DNA of 46,158 nucleotides, from NCBI RefSeq assembly GCF_001043975.1, contig NZ_LABY01000007.1:1-46158 (forward strand), given 5' to 3'. The stretch comes from Methylobacterium variabile (lineage in GTDB: Bacteria; Pseudomonadota; Alphaproteobacteria; Rhizobiales; Beijerinckiaceae). The notes beneath the pieces were generated by a model. The model was not told where the DNA came from, searched no databases, and saw only the letters and a program-made list of their open reading frames with translations. The first letter of the stretch is position 1; every line of letters begins with the position of its first letter. Positions 7,904 through 16,425 of the stretch are shown piece by piece. Both the position numbers and the translations under genes were made by a program.

Positions 7904-8785
7904 TCAGGGCGGCCCGAGCTCCTCGCGCATCAGGGCGAGGAAGTTCTCCGCCACAGGGGTGGCCGGCGCCTTGTAGAGGGCGCAGACGTCGGCGACCGGG
8001 GCCGGATCGGCGAGGGGGCGGTAGACGATGTCCGGCCGCGGCAAGGCGCCGATCGATTCGGGCACCAGGGCGACGCCGAGGCCCGCCGCCACGAGATTCA
8101 CCAGGGAGGCGGATTCCACCACCTGCTGCGTCAGCCGCGGCACGAAGCCGGCGGCAAGGCACGCGTCCCAGAGCGAGGTCGCGAAGCGCGAGTCGCGCAG
8201 GCGCAAGGAGACGTAGGGCTCGTCGCGCAGGTCCTGCAGGGCGATCCGGTCGCGAGCCGCGAGGCGGTGCCCCGCCGGCAGGGCGACGCCGACCGTCTCG
8301 GGCCAGGCGCGCACCGCCCGCAGCTCCGGGTCGTCCGGCGGCCGGCGCAGGAAGCCGAGATCGGTGCGGCGCGCGTGCAGGGCGGCGGGCTGCTCGCCCG
8401 GCGGCATCTCGTGCAGGCGCACCGAGACGGCCGGGTAGCGCTCGCCGAAGCGTCGGATCAGGCGGCCGAGCGGCCCGGCCAGGATCGAGCCGGTGAGGCC
8501 GATGTCGAGGGTGCCGGTGCGCCCGGCCCCGACCGCCCGGGCCTGCGCGCAGGCCTCCTCGACCTGGGCCAGGATCGCCCGGGCGCGGTCGAGGAAGGCG
8601 GTGCCGGCCGGGGTCAGGGCGACGCGCCGGCTGGTGCGCCACAGGAGCGGCGTGCCCAGCTCCGCCTCGAGGTCGCGGATCTGCTGGCTGAGCGGCGGCT
8701 GCGACACGCCCAGGCGCTCCGCCGCGGCGGTGAAGCTCAAGGATTCCGCCACCGCCACGAAATAGCGCAGGTGCCGCAGCTCCAC
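7904..8785 (-). CDS. LysR-family transcriptional regulator divergent from the DctA-type symporter
   Basis: The 293-aa protein has an N-terminal winged helix-turn-helix (ELRHLRYFVAVAESLSFTAA with RLGVSQPPLSQQIRDLEAEL, about 1-65) and a C-terminal effector-binding domain starting near GTLDIGLTGS. The GTG start at 8785 puts the conserved VELRHLRYF at the N-terminus; no in-frame ATG lies upstream. It is divergent from a dicarboxylate-type symporter gene with a 156-nt intergenic region containing an inverted repeat with LTTR-box geometry. It likely controls that transporter and the following hydrolase in response to their substrate. The effector cannot be read from sequence. Confidence 0.92.
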   Translation of the reverse strand: MELRHLRYFVAVAESLSFTAAAERLGVSQPPLSQQIRDLEAELGTPLLWRTSRRVALTPAGTAFLDRARAILAQVEEACAQARAVGAGRTGTLDIGLTGSILAGPLGRLIRRFGERYPAVSVRLHEMPPGEQPAALHARRTDLGFLRRPPDDPELRAVRAWPETVGVALPAGHRLAARDRIALQDLRDEPYVSLRLRDSRFATSLWDACLAAGFVPRLTQQVVESASLVNLVAAGLGVALVPESIGALPRPDIVYRPLADPAPVADVCALYKAPATPVAENFLALMREELGPP

Positions 8786-8803
8786 GATGACCTGCCGGGC
8801 CGT

Positions 8804-8826
8804 ATCCAGACGAGCAACGACTGGAT
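8804..8826. promoter_or_regulatory. Candidate LysR-type operator ATCCAG-N11-CTGGAT
   Basis: ATCCAG (8804-8809) and its reverse complement CTGGAT (8821-8826) are separated by 11 nt, the spacing typical of LysR-type boxes. The site lies 19 nt upstream of the lysR-type GTG and about 115 nt before the symporter start. A related GGAT half-site follows at about 8837, so a longer regulatory array is possible. Assignment is by position and symmetry only. Confidence 0.55.
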
Positions 8827-8941
8827 CATACGCAACCGGATATTGGACGTCTAGCTTGGGCTGCCCCAGTGGTAGCGCTTCGGTCCAGGCACGACGGGGC
8901 GCCGATCCCCGCGCGGACCAATCTCTGGGGAGAACCGCCCG

Positions 8942-10291
8942 ATGCCCCGCTTCCTCCGCTCGCTGTTCGGCCAGGTCGTGGCCGCCCTGGTCCTCGGGGT
9001 CGTGGTGGGGATCCTCTGGCCGGGCTTCGGGGTGGCGCTCAAGCCTCTCGGCGACGGCTTCATCAAGCTCATCAAGATGGCGATCGCCCCGCTGGTGTTC
9101 GGCGTCGTGGTGCAGGGGATCGTCGGGGCGGGCGACCTGCGCAAGGTCGGCCGCGTCGGGCTCAAGGCCCTGATCTACTTCGAGGCGGTGACGACGCTCG
9201 CCCTCGTGCTCGGCCTCGTCCTCGCCTACGTGGTCCGCCCGGGGGAGGGCATGGGGATCGACCCCGCGAGCCTCGATGCCAAGGCCATCGCCGGCTACAC
9301 GGCGAATGTCGGGCAGGTCACCAACACCACCGAGTTCCTGCTGAAGCTCATCCCGACCACGATCTTCGACGCCTTCGCCCGCGGCGACATCCTGCAGGTG
9401 CTGATCGTCGCCGTGCTGTTCGGCGCCGGGCTGTCGCTCCTCGGCGAGAGCGGCCGGCCGCTCGCCGCCTCGATCGAGCGGATCACAGCGGTCCTGTTCA
9501 AGGTGATCGGCCTCATCGTCCGGCTGGCGCCGCTCGGCGTGCTCGGCGCGGTGGCGTTCACGGTCGGGCGCTACGGCGCCGGCTCGCTCGCGCAGCTGGC
9601 CAAGCTGGTGGCCGTGTTCTACGTCGGCGTCGCCCTCTTCGTCGTGGTGGTGCTGGGCGGGATCCTGCGGGCCTCCGGCTTCAGCCTCGTCAAGCTGCTG
9701 GCCTACCTGCGCGAGGAGCTGCTGGTGGTGGCCGGCACCGCCTCGTCGGACAGCGTGCTGCCGCAGGTGATGCGCAAGCTCGAGGCGCTCGGCATCCGCG
9801 CCTCGACCGTCGGACTCGTCATCCCGACGGGCTACTCGTTCAACCTCGACGCCTTCTCGCTCTACCTCACCCTCGCGACGGTGTTCATCGCCCAGGCCAC
9901 CGGCACGCCGCTCGGCTTCAGCGACCTCGCGCTGATCCTCGGCATCTCGCTCCTCACCTCCAAGGGGGCGCACGGCGTCCCGGGCTCGGCGATCGTGGTG
10001 CTGGCCGCCACGCTCTCGGCGGTGCCGTCGATCCCCGTCATCGGCCTGGTGCTGGTGCTCTCCGTCGACTGGTTCGTCGGCATCGCCCGGGCCCTCGGCA
10101 ACCTCGTCGGCAACTGCGTGGCGACCGTGGTGGTGGCTGCCTGGGAGGGCGACATCGACCGCGAGCGGGCCCACCGGGTCCTGAACGGCGAGGACCCGGC
10201 CTCGGCCGGCACGGTGCCGGCGGCGCCAGCCGTCGAACGAGGCGCGGCGGCTGGACAGCTTCCCGCCCCGGCCATACCCCAGGGGCACTGA
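8942..10291 (+). CDS. dctA: DctA-like C4-dicarboxylate/cation symporter (DAACS family)
   Basis: The 449-aa inner-membrane protein has eight or more hydrophobic segments from residue 8 on. DAACS signatures present are FIKLIKMAIAPLVFGVV, GTASSDSVLPQVMRKLE (the serine-rich hairpin, about 262-278), IPTGYSFNLDAFSLYLT (the conserved motif of transmembrane 7) and GVPGSAIVVLAATL. It should import C4-dicarboxylates or related acidic solutes with protons or sodium. Because it is followed 15 nt later by a carbamoylase-type hydrolase and a DUF3830 gene, its natural substrate may be an N-carbamoyl acid, an allantoin-derived acid or a similar anion rather than succinate. The divergent LysR gene is the likely regulator. 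Confidence 0.88.
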   Translation: MPRFLRSLFGQVVAALVLGVVVGILWPGFGVALKPLGDGFIKLIKMAIAPLVFGVVVQGIVGAGDLRKVGRVGLKALIYFEAVTTLALVLGLVLAYVVRPGEGMGIDPASLDAKAIAGYTANVGQVTNTTEFLLKLIPTTIFDAFARGDILQVLIVAVLFGAGLSLLGESGRPLAASIERITAVLFKVIGLIVRLAPLGVLGAVAFTVGRYGAGSLAQLAKLVAVFYVGVALFVVVVLGGILRASGFSLVKLLAYLREELLVVAGTASSDSVLPQVMRKLEALGIRASTVGLVIPTGYSFNLDAFSLYLTLATVFIAQATGTPLGFSDLALILGISLLTSKGAHGVPGSAIVVLAATLSAVPSIPVIGLVLVLSVDWFVGIARALGNLVGNCVATVVVAAWEGDIDRERAHRVLNGEDPASAGTVPAAPAVERGAAAGQLPAPAIPQGH

Positions 10292-10306
10292 TCGGACACC
10301 ACCGCC

Positions 10307-11560
10307 ATGCAGCACGACCGGGCGCCCGCCACGAACGACACCCGCCTCGGCGCCGCCGTGATGACCCGCCTGGCGGATCTCGCGCGCTTCAGCGCCGACC
10401 CGGACGGGCTCACCCGCCTCTACCTCACCCCCGCCCACAGGGCCGCCGCCCTGCAGGTGATGGCCTGGATGGAGGAGGCCGGCCTGGAGGCGAGGCTCGA
10501 CGCCGCCGGCACCGTGGTCGGCCGCTGCGAGGCGGCCTTCCCCGGCGCCCCGACCCTGCTCCTCGGCTCCCACATCGACACGGTGCGCGACGCCGGCCGC
10601 TACGACGGCAACCTCGGCGTGGTGGCGGCGATCGCGGCTTTGCGGGCCCTGCGTGAGGCCGGCGAGCGCCTGCCCTTCGCGGTCGAGGTCCTGGCCTTCG
10701 GCGACGAGGAGGGGGTGCGCTTCCCCGTCACCCTCACGGGCTCGCGGGCGCTCGCCGGCCTCGTCGAGCCCGCCGCCCTCGCGGCCCGCGACCGCGACGG
10801 GGTGAGCCTGGCGGAGGCGCTGACGGCGTTCGGCGGCGACCCCGCCGGCCTGGGCAGCCTCGCCCGCGACCCGGCCTCCCTCCTCGGCTACCTCGAGGTC
10901 CATATCGAGCAGGGGCCGGTCCTGGAGGATGCGGGCCTGCCCGTCGGCATCGTCACCGCCATCGCGGGGGCGAGCCGGCTCGCCGTCACGGTCGAGGGCC
11001 GGGCGGGCCACGCCGGCACGGTGCCGATGCGGCTGCGCCGCGACGCCCTGGCGGCGGCGGCCGAGATGGTCCTGGCGGTCGAGGCGGAGGCGATCGGGAC
11101 CCCGGACCTCGTCGCCACGGTCGGCCAGATCGAGGTGCCGCGGGGCGCCGTCAACGTCATCCCGGCCTGTACCCGGTTCAGCCTCGACCTGCGCAGCCCG
11201 AGCGACGCCGTGCGCCGGGCGGCGCTCGCGCGCCTGCGCGCCACCTTCGACGCGATCGCGGCCCGCCGCGGCGTCGCGGTGGAGGCGGTGGCCGGCTACG
11301 ACCAGCCCGCCGCCACCTGCTCCCCCCGGCTGATGGAGGCGGTCGCCGACGGCGTCGGCCGCCTCGGCCTGCCCCCGTTGCGCCTGACGAGCGGGGCCGG
11401 CCACGACGGCCTGGCCCTGGCGGGGCTGTGCCCGATCGCCATGATCTTCGTGCGCTGCGCCGGCGGGCTCAGCCACTCCCCGGCCGAGTCCGTCACCGAG
11501 GCGGACGTCGACGTGGCGACGCGCCTGCTCGTCGACGTGCTACGCCACCTCCGGCCCTGA
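10307..11560 (+). CDS. M20-family allantoate amidohydrolase / N-carbamoyl-amino-acid hydrolase
   Basis: The 417-aa cytoplasmic metallopeptidase-fold enzyme hydrolyses ureido (N-carbamoyl) groups. Metal ligands are visible in order: LLLGSHIDTV (His, Asp), YDGNLGVVAA (bridging Asp), FGDEEGVRFP (Glu-Glu), HIEQGPVLED (His) and the late GLSHSPAESV (His). The lid/dimerisation domain includes GRAGHAGTVPM and the Asn/Arg segment RGAVNVIP. Family members split between allantoate amidohydrolase (AllC), L-carbamoylase and beta-ureidopropionase, and motifs alone do not separate them. It directly follows the symporter gene and precedes DUF3830, so the three probably form an uptake-plus-hydrolysis unit for a ureido compound. 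A hydantoinase gene at 31.6-33.1 kb could supply N-carbamoyl acids. Confidence 0.88.
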   Translation: MQHDRAPATNDTRLGAAVMTRLADLARFSADPDGLTRLYLTPAHRAAALQVMAWMEEAGLEARLDAAGTVVGRCEAAFPGAPTLLLGSHIDTVRDAGRYDGNLGVVAAIAALRALREAGERLPFAVEVLAFGDEEGVRFPVTLTGSRALAGLVEPAALAARDRDGVSLAEALTAFGGDPAGLGSLARDPASLLGYLEVHIEQGPVLEDAGLPVGIVTAIAGASRLAVTVEGRAGHAGTVPMRLRRDALAAAAEMVLAVEAEAIGTPDLVATVGQIEVPRGAVNVIPACTRFSLDLRSPSDAVRRAALARLRATFDAIAARRGVAVEAVAGYDQPAATCSPRLMEAVADGVGRLGLPPLRLTSGAGHDGLALAGLCPIAMIFVRCAGGLSHSPAESVTEADVDVATRLLVDVLRHLRP

Positions 11561-11685
11561 TTTATCGGCCTGTCGCAGGTCCCGTCGCAGAACCGGCCAA
11601 CCCCGTTCGCGGCACCTGCTTCGCTCCGTGGCCCGGCCCTCGCTTGGGGCCTAGCCTCCCTCCCACCGGTCACCAGGAGACCCCC

Positions 11686-12099
11686 GTGAAGGAACTGAAG
11701 ATCAAGGCCGGCCCGTTCGACCTCGTCGGCCGGCTCGAGCTCGAGAAGGCGCCCCAGACCTGCGCGGCCTTCATCAAGGCCCTGCCGTTCGTGAGCGAGG
11801 TCATCCACGTGCGCTGGAGCGGGGAGGGCGTGTGGATGCCCCTCGGCGACCTCGATTTCGGGGTCGGCTACGAGAACCACACCAGCTACCCGGCGCCGGG
11901 CCAGATGATCCTGTATCCGGGCGGCATCAGCGAGACCGAGATCCTGCTCGCCTACGGCGGCGTGCATTTCGCCAGCAAGGTCGGCCAGCTCGCCGGCAAC
12001 CACTTCTTGACCATCACCACCGGCATCGAGCATGTCTACGACCTCGGTCGCATGACGCTGCTCAAGGGCGCCCAGCCGATCCGCTTCGAGGCGATGTGA
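11686..12099 (+). CDS. DUF3830 family protein (cyclophilin-like fold)
   Basis: The 137-aa protein matches DUF3830 by its overall pattern: an N-terminal beta-strand, the APQTCAAFIKALPF helix, RWSGEGVWMPL, the central GYENHTSYPAPGQMILYPGGISETEILLAYG and the C-terminal GNHFLTIT. The start is GTG at 11686 with a clear AGGAGA Shine-Dalgarno sequence 5 nt upstream. The fold resembles cyclophilin, but catalytic activity has not been established for the family. DUF3830 genes are often found next to amidohydrolase and racemase genes, which fits the preceding M20 hydrolase (125-nt gap). A hairpin with features of a terminator follows it. Confidence 0.85.
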   Translation: MKELKIKAGPFDLVGRLELEKAPQTCAAFIKALPFVSEVIHVRWSGEGVWMPLGDLDFGVGYENHTSYPAPGQMILYPGGISETEILLAYGGVHFASKVGQLAGNHFLTITTGIEHVYDLGRMTLLKGAQPIRFEAM

Positions 12100-12115
12100 G
12101 CCAGTGATCCCGGCA

Positions 12116-12155
12116 CCGCCGCGTCGCTTGCTTGCGCAAGCCTCCCTCGCGGCGG
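12116..12155 (+). terminator. Nested hairpin after the DUF3830 gene
   Basis: CCGCCGCG (12116-12123) pairs with CGCGGCGG (12148-12155), and inside them GCTTGCGCAAGC (12130-12141) is a perfect palindrome. The structure begins 17 nt after the stop codon and would end the symporter-hydrolase-DUF3830 transcript. It has no T-tract, which is common in high-GC genomes. Confidence 0.5.
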
Positions 12156-12182
12156 GCCGGTCCGCCCCGTAGCTGTCGGCAT

Positions 12183-12229
12183 GCGGCCCGCCCGGGACAT
12201 CCCGGGCGCCTGGCCGGGGGGCGGGCCGC
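12183..12229. promoter_or_regulatory. Nested inverted repeats just upstream of the sensor kinase
   Basis: An outer pair, GCGGCCCGC (12183-12191) and GCGGGCCGC (12221-12229), overlaps an inner perfect repeat, CGCCCGGGA (12189-12197) and TCCCGGGCG (12200-12208). The structure ends 12 nt before the kinase ATG. It could be a mRNA leader structure masking translation or a dimeric operator. Confidence 0.4.
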
Positions 12230-12241
12230 GCGGGAAGAACG

Positions 12242-15079
12242 ATGAACCTGAAACGGTCCTACCGCAGTCTCGTCGGCGGCGTCTGGGCGGGCGTGCTCAC
12301 GACCTGCCTGGGCCTCGCCATGGTCACGGTCTGGACCGACACCCGCGACTACGAGCGCACGATCCGCGACGCCCGCAGCACCGCGGAGGCGGTGGTGCAG
12401 GCCCTCGGGCAGGAGGCGAACCGCCTCGTCTCCTCCATCGACATGCTGCTCAGCGCCGCCGCCGCCCGGGTCGACGCGCACACCTTCGGGGCGAGCCCGC
12501 ACTACACCCGCCAGCTCCTCTCCGGCCTGATGGGCCACATCCCGACGGTCATGGCCGTGCGGGTGCTCGACGGCAGCTCCGCCGGCGTGCTGTTCAGCCA
12601 GGGCGGGGCCGGCAGCGCGGGCCGGCCCACCGACGCCGAGCTGGTGCGCTCCGCCATGGCGGTGGGCCAGTCGGAACTGGCGGTCGGCTGGCCGACCCGG
12701 ATCGGGCCGGCGGATTCCTGGTTCGTCAGCGTCGCCCGCCTGGTGATGCCGCGCCCGGGCGAGACGCCGCTCGTGGCCGTGGCGGACCTGTCGCTCAGCG
12801 AGCTGCAACGGCTCTACGGCCAGCTCGACCTCGGTCCCAACGGCGCCATCGGGCTCGTGCGCAGCGACGGCGTGATCCTGGTGCGCCATCCTTACGTCTC
12901 GGAGAAGGTCGGCCAGAGCCTCGCCGGCGGGCCCCTGATGCGGGCCGCCGCCGGCGCCGCCGGCGGCACCTTCGACGCCAGCGCGTCGCCGGTCGACGGC
13001 GTCTCGCGCTACGGCAGCTTCCAGCGCGTCACCGGCGCGCCGCTCCTCGTCACCACCGGGGTCTCGAAGGACCAGGCCCTCGCCGCCTGGCGCGAGGGCG
13101 TCCGGCAGGACGCCGCGGTGGTGCTCGGGATCAGCGCCGTCCTGGCCGGCCTCGGCTTCGGGCTGACGCGGGCGCTGCTGCGCCACCGCGACCTTGAGGC
13201 CGAGGCGCGGCGGGCGGCCGGCATGCTCTCGGCCGGCGAGGCGCGCTACCGGCTGCTCGCCGAGAACACCAGCGAGCTGATCGTGCTGGCCCACGACGAC
13301 GGCCGGCGCAGCTACGTCTCGCCGGCGGTGCGGCGCCTGCTCGGCTACACGCCGGAGGAGGCCGCCGCGATGCGCCTGCGCGACTGCGTCCACCGGGAGG
13401 ACCTCGCCCTGCTGGTCACCCAGGCCCGCCGCCTCGCGGCCGGCGAGGCGCAGGTGAGCGTGGTCTGCCGCGCCCGCCACCGGACCGGCGGCTGGGTCTG
13501 GGTCGAGGGCGCGTTCCGCCGCATCCCGGGCGCCGCCCCGGGAGAGCCCGCGATCATCGCCACCTTCCGGGATGTCGGCGAGCGCCAGCGCCACGCCCGG
13601 GCGCTGGAGGAGGCACGGATCACCGCCGAGCGGGCGAGCCAGGCCAAGACCGACTTCCTGGCCTCGATGAGCCACGAGATCCGCACGCCGCTGAACGGCG
13701 TCATCGGCTACGCCGACCTGCTGCTCGCCGACCGCACCCTGCCGGGCCGGCACCGGCGCTACGTCGACCGGATCGCGGCGGCGGGCGGGGCGCTGCTCAC
13801 CGTCGTCGACGACATCCTCGACTTCTCGCGCATCGAGGCCGGCGGCATCGCGCTCTCCGAGGTGCCGTTCGCGCCGGCCGCCCTCGTCGACAACGCCGCC
13901 TCGATCGTGCGCGGCCTGTCCGAGCCCAAGGGCCTCGCCCTCGACGTCGCCCTCGATCCCGCGGTGCCGGACTGGGTCCGGGGCGATCCCGACCGCCTGC
14001 GCCAGATCCTGCTCAACCTGCTCAACAACGCGGTGAAGTTCACCCCCGCCGGACGGGTCGCGGTCAGCGTCGGCGTCGCGGCGGAGGGAACGCTGCGCTT
14101 CTCTGTCACCGATACCGGCATCGGCATCGCGCCCGAGCAGCACGGCCGCCTGTTCCAGCGCTTCAGCCAGGTCGACGGCTCGATCCGGCGCCAGTACGGC
14201 GGCAGCGGGCTGGGCCTCGCGATCTGCAAGGGGCTGGTCGAGCTGATGGGTGGGGCGATCGGCGTCGAGAGCCGGCCCGGGGCCGGCTCCTGCTTCTGGT
14301 TCTGCGTGCCGCTGCCGGCCTGCCCGGCGCCGGCGGCCGAGGCGGCGGAAGGGCGGCCCGCGCCGGTGCGCCCGGCCCGCCTCCTCCTCGTCGAGGACGT
14401 GCCAATCAACCAGGACCTCGCCCGGGCGGTGCTGGAGGCCGAGGGCCACGGCGTCGACGTCGCCGGCGACGGGGCGGCGGCGATCGAGGCAGTGCGGGCG
14501 CGAGCCTACGACCTCGTGCTGATGGACGTGCAGATGCCCGGCATGGACGGGATCACCGCCACCCGGACGATCCGGAGCCTGCCCGCCCCGACCGGCACCG
14601 TGCCGATCGTCGCGATGACCGCCAACGTGCTGCCGGCCCAGCTCGAGACCTTCCGGGCCGCCGGGATGGACGGCCATGTCGGCAAGCCGTTCAAGCGCGC
14701 CGAGCTCGCCGCGGCGATCGCCCGCCACCGCGCCGACCGGGCCGAGCCCACGCCGCTCCCCGCCCTCGTCGACGTCGAGGCCTTCGCGGCGGCCCGGACG
14801 CTGATGGGCCCGGAGCGGATCGACGGCCTGCTCGGGCTCCTGGCGGCCGAGCTCGAGCAGCGCTTCCGCCTGCGGAACGGCGATCGGGCGGGCCTCGCCC
14901 GCGACGCCCACGCGATGATCTCGGCGGCGGGCCTCCTCGGCTTCACCGGCCTGTCCGACCTCTGCCGCGAGGTCGAGGACGCCTGCCTCGCCGGTGCCGA
15001 CCTGCGGGACCTTCAGCGCCGGATCGAGGCTGCCCGGGCCGCGGCCCTGGAGCAGATCGAGACCTTGCGGGCGGCGTAG
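12242..15079 (+). CDS. Hybrid sensor histidine kinase with PAS, HisKA, REC and HPt domains
   Basis: This 945-aa membrane protein should sense an external or periplasmic signal and run an internal phosphorelay. A first membrane span (about 12-32) is followed by a Cache-like extracellular domain (about 35-285), with [17 protein letters not shown] and DGVILVRHP typical of such domains. A second span lies at about 289-315. Then come a PAS domain (about 333-450; [14 protein letters not shown]), HisKA with phospho-acceptor His478 in [12 protein letters not shown], an ATPase domain with [10 protein letters not shown] and [15 protein letters not shown], a receiver with Asp762 in [13 protein letters not shown] and Lys in GHVGKPF, and a C-terminal HPt domain with probable His890 ([14 protein letters not shown]). 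No separate response regulator is adjacent, so the output partner is elsewhere. Confidence 0.95.
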   Translation: MNLKRSYRSLVGGVWAGVLTTCLGLAMVTVWTDTRDYERTIRDARSTAEAVVQALGQEANRLVSSIDMLLSAAAARVDAHTFGASPHYTRQLLSGLMGHIPTVMAVRVLDGSSAGVLFSQGGAGSAGRPTDAELVRSAMAVGQSELAVGWPTRIGPADSWFVSVARLVMPRPGETPLVAVADLSLSELQRLYGQLDLGPNGAIGLVRSDGVILVRHPYVSEKVGQSLAGGPLMRAAAGAAGGTFDASASPVDGVSRYGSFQRVTGAPLLVTTGVSKDQALAAWREGVRQDAAVVLGISAVLAGLGFGLTRALLRHRDLEAEARRAAGMLSAGEARYRLLAENTSELIVLAHDDGRRSYVSPAVRRLLGYTPEEAAAMRLRDCVHREDLALLVTQARRLAAGEAQVSVVCRARHRTGGWVWVEGAFRRIPGAAPGEPAIIATFRDVGERQRHARALEEARITAERASQAKTDFLASMSHEIRTPLNGVIGYADLLLADRTLPGRHRRYVDRIAAAGGALLTVVDDILDFSRIEAGGIALSEVPFAPAALVDNAASIVRGLSEPKGLALDVALDPAVPDWVRGDPDRLRQILLNLLNNAVKFTPAGRVAVSVGVAAEGTLRFSVTDTGIGIAPEQHGRLFQRFSQVDGSIRRQYGGSGLGLAICKGLVELMGGAIGVESRPGAGSCFWFCVPLPACPAPAAEAAEGRPAPVRPARLLLVEDVPINQDLARAVLEAEGHGVDVAGDGAAAIEAVRARAYDLVLMDVQMPGMDGITATRTIRSLPAPTGTVPIVAMTANVLPAQLETFRAAGMDGHVGKPFKRAELAAAIARHRADRAEPTPLPALVDVEAFAAARTLMGPERIDGLLGLLAAELEQRFRLRNGDRAGLARDAHAMISAAGLLGFTGLSDLCREVEDACLAGADLRDLQRRIEAARAAALEQIETLRAA

Positions 15080-15135
15080 CGGCTGAGTCTCCGAAGGTTT
15101 TTCGATTCTGCCGACGGGTCTTTCCACCCTCCTGG

Positions 15136-15273
15136 TCATCCCGGGGCTCGGCGCAGCCGGGAACCCGGGATCCATGACCGCTGACGATCCAGGACAGGCT
15201 GAACGCGGTCCGCCTCTTTCTTCAACGTCAGCGATTATGGACCCCGGGTTCCGCTTTCGCGGCCCCGGGATGA
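15136..15273. repeat. Long inverted repeat of extragenic type
   Basis: The 338-nt gap after the kinase gene has no gene. It holds an imperfect inverted repeat whose outer arms read TCATCCCGGGGC (from 15136) and GCCCCGGGATGA (to 15273), with inner arms around GGAACCCGGGATCCAT (15160-15175) and ATGGACCCCGGGTTCC, plus GCTGACG/CGTCAGC near the middle. Such CCCGGGATCCA-type palindromes are a recurrent kind of intergenic element in Methylobacterium-like genomes. It could also end the two convergent transcripts. Confidence 0.6.
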
Positions 15274-15350
15274 GGCCGAGGGCGTCAATTCTCGAGAGCG
15301 AGAACCGGACAGCGGTTACGGACGGACGCGTCGCGCGTTCTTGTGCTGGT

Positions 15351-15392
15351 TCCCGGATCTCCTTCCGCTGTCGCTCCAGGCGTCCGGGACAG
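15351..15392. repeat. Dispersed extragenic repeat, copy A
   Basis: This roughly 42-bp unit starts TCCCGGATC and contains CTGTCGCT and a CCGGGA near the end. A second copy lies at 30291-30332 with the same spacing of conserved blocks (TCCCGGATC, TTCC, CTGTCGCT, GCG, CCGGGA). Both lie outside genes. The ends, TCCCGG and CCGGGA, are inverted, so it may form a hairpin. Confidence 0.6.
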
Positions 15393-15417
15393 AGGCGCAG
15401 GGTGGGAGATGGCGGTC

Positions 15418-16299
15418 TCAGCCCGCCCCATCCCGTACCGCCAGCTCCCGCCGCACCGCCTGCGCCCCCACGACCCGCCCCCCGGCCGCCTCGATCGCCC
15501 GGCGCGCCGCCGCGACCCAGGCCCGGTTGTCCAGCGGGCTCCCCCACGGCGCGTCCTCGAGCCCGACCCGCACGTGGCCGCCACGGGCCACCGCCGCCGG
15601 GACCAGCGGCAGGATGTCGACGCCGAGCCCCGCCACCATCCAGGGGGCGCCCGGCGCGCACTCGGCGAGGAGCGCGAGGTGCGCGTCGAGGTAGGCCGGC
15701 CGGGGCGGGAAGCCCCAGGCGAACTCGTCCGAGAACATGAACCGGTAGACCGGCACCGGCGGCCGCGGCGCGAGGGCGGCGAGGGCCGCGCCGAGGCGGG
15801 TGAAGCCCGGCTCGTAGATGGCGTAGCCCGGCCGGATCCGGTGGGTGCGGGCGATGCGCAGGCCCTCGCGGATGTCGGCCATCGGGTTCTGGTAGAGGAA
15901 GCCGCTGTCCTCGGCCGACACCTCGTCGTAGCGCAGGAAGGTGGTCGAGCCCGGATCGCACACCGCCCACTCGATCAGGCCGCGCCGGGCCAGCTCCTCG
16001 GTATGGGCGTAGCGCTTGGCCGCGCTCGCGGCGTAGCCTGAGCCGGCGAGCGGGATCGTCGGGTAGACGATCACGTCGGCCTTCGCCCGGATGCCCTCGA
16101 TGATGCGGGCGTAGGTCTCCCAGGCGTCGTTCTGGCGCCCTGTCTCGGGGTCGTAGGCGTGGACGTGCACGATCGCCGCCCCGGCCTCGGCCGCCGCGAG
16201 CCCGTCGGCCACCACCTCCTCGACCGTGATCGGGATGCCGGGCTGGCGCTCGCGCCCCCAGGGACCGTTCAGGGCCGCCTCGATCCAGATCTCCGCCAT
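15418..16299 (-). CDS. Beta-keto acid cleavage enzyme (BKACE, DUF849)
   Basis: The 293-aa TIM-barrel protein belongs to the BKACE family, which condenses a beta-keto acid with acetyl-CoA and splits it into acetoacetate and a new CoA ester. Diagnostic features are an N-terminal IEAALNGPWGRE, the zinc-binding HVHAYDPETG (two His of the metal site, about 47-56), YPTIPLAGSG, the late GLGVDILPLVPAAVARGGHVRVGLEDAPW with the conserved His and Glu, and NRAWVAAARRAIEAAG. The substrate varies widely within the family and is unknown here. It is divergent from an acetamidase/formamidase gene (126-nt gap) and opens a catabolic island with reductase, aldolase and hydratase genes. It may feed acetyl or acyl units from a nitrogen-containing keto acid. 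Confidence 0.9.
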   Translation of the reverse strand: MAEIWIEAALNGPWGRERQPGIPITVEEVVADGLAAAEAGAAIVHVHAYDPETGRQNDAWETYARIIEGIRAKADVIVYPTIPLAGSGYAASAAKRYAHTEELARRGLIEWAVCDPGSTTFLRYDEVSAEDSGFLYQNPMADIREGLRIARTHRIRPGYAIYEPGFTRLGAALAALAPRPPVPVYRFMFSDEFAWGFPPRPAYLDAHLALLAECAPGAPWMVAGLGVDILPLVPAAVARGGHVRVGLEDAPWGSPLDNRAWVAAARRAIEAAGGRVVGAQAVRRELAVRDGAG

Positions 16300-16425
16300 G
16301 CGCAGCCTCCCCGTCGTTCTCGGGGCGCATCATGCGACGCCCGCGCGCCGCTGTCTGCGCTCCGGCTCGGCTCTCGCGGCTCGGCTCTTGCAAGCCTCGC
16401 AGGCTCCGACAGCCGGACGCTTCCC

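Noticed and set aside
8786..11476. Long minus-strand frame continuing upstream of the LysR gene
   Set aside because: The sequence antisense to the symporter and hydrolase shows only low-complexity Arg/Ala/Gly/His text; the LysR domain starts at 8785.
12062..16393. 1443-codon minus-strand open frame across the sensor kinase
   Set aside because: It is antisense to the kinase and lacks any domain; only its part at 15418-16299 region is a different real gene in another frame. High GC keeps antisense frames open.
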